Source: Nostoc sp. LEGE 12450
GTDB lineage: Bacteria; Cyanobacteriota; Cyanobacteriia; Cyanobacteriales; Nostocaceae
Length of the DNA stretch: 33,027 nt
Assembly (NCBI RefSeq): GCF_015206895.1
Contig: NZ_JADEXU010000087.1
Span: 1 to 33,027, forward strand
Direction of reading: 5' to 3'
Part shown: one piece after another, positions 32,853 to 33,027 of the stretch
Position numbering within the stretch: the stretch's first letter is position 1
Layout: each line of letters begins with the position of its first letter
Position numbers and translations under genes: made by a program
The notes under the pieces: model-generated
Database searches by the model: none
Seen by the model: only the letters and a program-made list of their open reading frames with translations
Told to the model about the DNA's origin: nothing

Positions 32853-33027
32853 TGCTCAGAGCTTTTAGAAACCTTATAAATTTTACCAGATGGCTTTGCC
32901 GAAAAAGCTTAACTTTCTGACTGCCAAATTACTTCTGTTACTATTGCAACAATTTTTGCTGGCAAGCTCAAGATAGCACGAATTGGGTGTTGGGGATTGA
33001 AGAGTAGGAAATAGGAGGCAGGGGAGC

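Noticed and set aside
1..33027. tRNA or rRNA genes, IS elements or prophage genes
   Set aside because: I saw no tRNA-like folds with TTCRA words, no rRNA sequence, no transposase motifs and no phage genes.

Overview
The window comes from a filamentous, probably Nostoc-like cyanobacterium. Four things point there. The palindrome GCGATCGC (HIP1) occurs about thirty times, roughly once per kb, where chance predicts less than one copy. Heptanucleotide tandem repeats and short dispersed palindromes of the kind known from Nostoc and Anabaena fill many gaps. The gene content is cyanobacterial: a Ycf35 cluster, DUF3038/DUF4335, DUF2288 and a HstK-type kinase. The order grpE-dnaK followed by pilB-pilT-pilC also fits. 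All assignments are from reading the sequence; no database search was run.

Layout. 1-2950 (minus): grpE then dnaK, a chaperone pair; the dnaK is probably the DnaK1 paralogue. 3409-8652 (plus): pilB, pilT, pilC (type IV pilus extension ATPase, retraction ATPase, platform protein), then an unrecognised 185-aa gene ending at a hairpin terminator. 8803-9807 (minus): a Rossmann-fold, saccharopine-dehydrogenase-like oxidoreductase. 9808-11636: AT-rich accessory stretch with a possible 34-codon membrane ORF and a 253-aa gene of unknown function. 11637-12733 (plus): DUF2997, Ycf35 and a 4Fe-4S ferredoxin, closed by a strong terminator shared with a convergent two-helix YiaA-like gene. 13510-16008 (minus): DUF3038 then DUF4335. 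16009-16805: about 800 bp holding several dispersed palindromes. 16806-21775 (minus): mutS2, DUF2288, an AI-2E family exporter-like protein and a PlsC-type acyltransferase. 21910-29767 (plus): two very large signalling kinases in tandem. 29733-32852 (minus): plsX-fabH-fabD, the start of fatty acid and phospholipid synthesis, whose last gene overlaps the second kinase tail to tail.

How the genes fit together. The pil genes form the cytoplasmic motor of a type IV pilus. plsX, fabH and fabD feed acyl chains toward phospholipid, and a PlsC homologue lies about 10 kb away. The two kinases carry clearly paralogous histidine-kinase ends, but the first senses through Ser/Thr kinase, AAA-type ATPase and GAF modules and the second through a periplasmic dCache-like domain. 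Neither has a receiver domain or a neighbouring response regulator.

The most interesting theme is repeats that have entered functional sequence. Heptad or palindromic repeats sit in frame inside mutS2, the DUF4335 gene and the large kinase, and they supply the fabD start codon and the plsX stop codon. The DUF3038/DUF4335 pair, whose larger member has a TonB-like layout, is the best candidate for an undescribed system.
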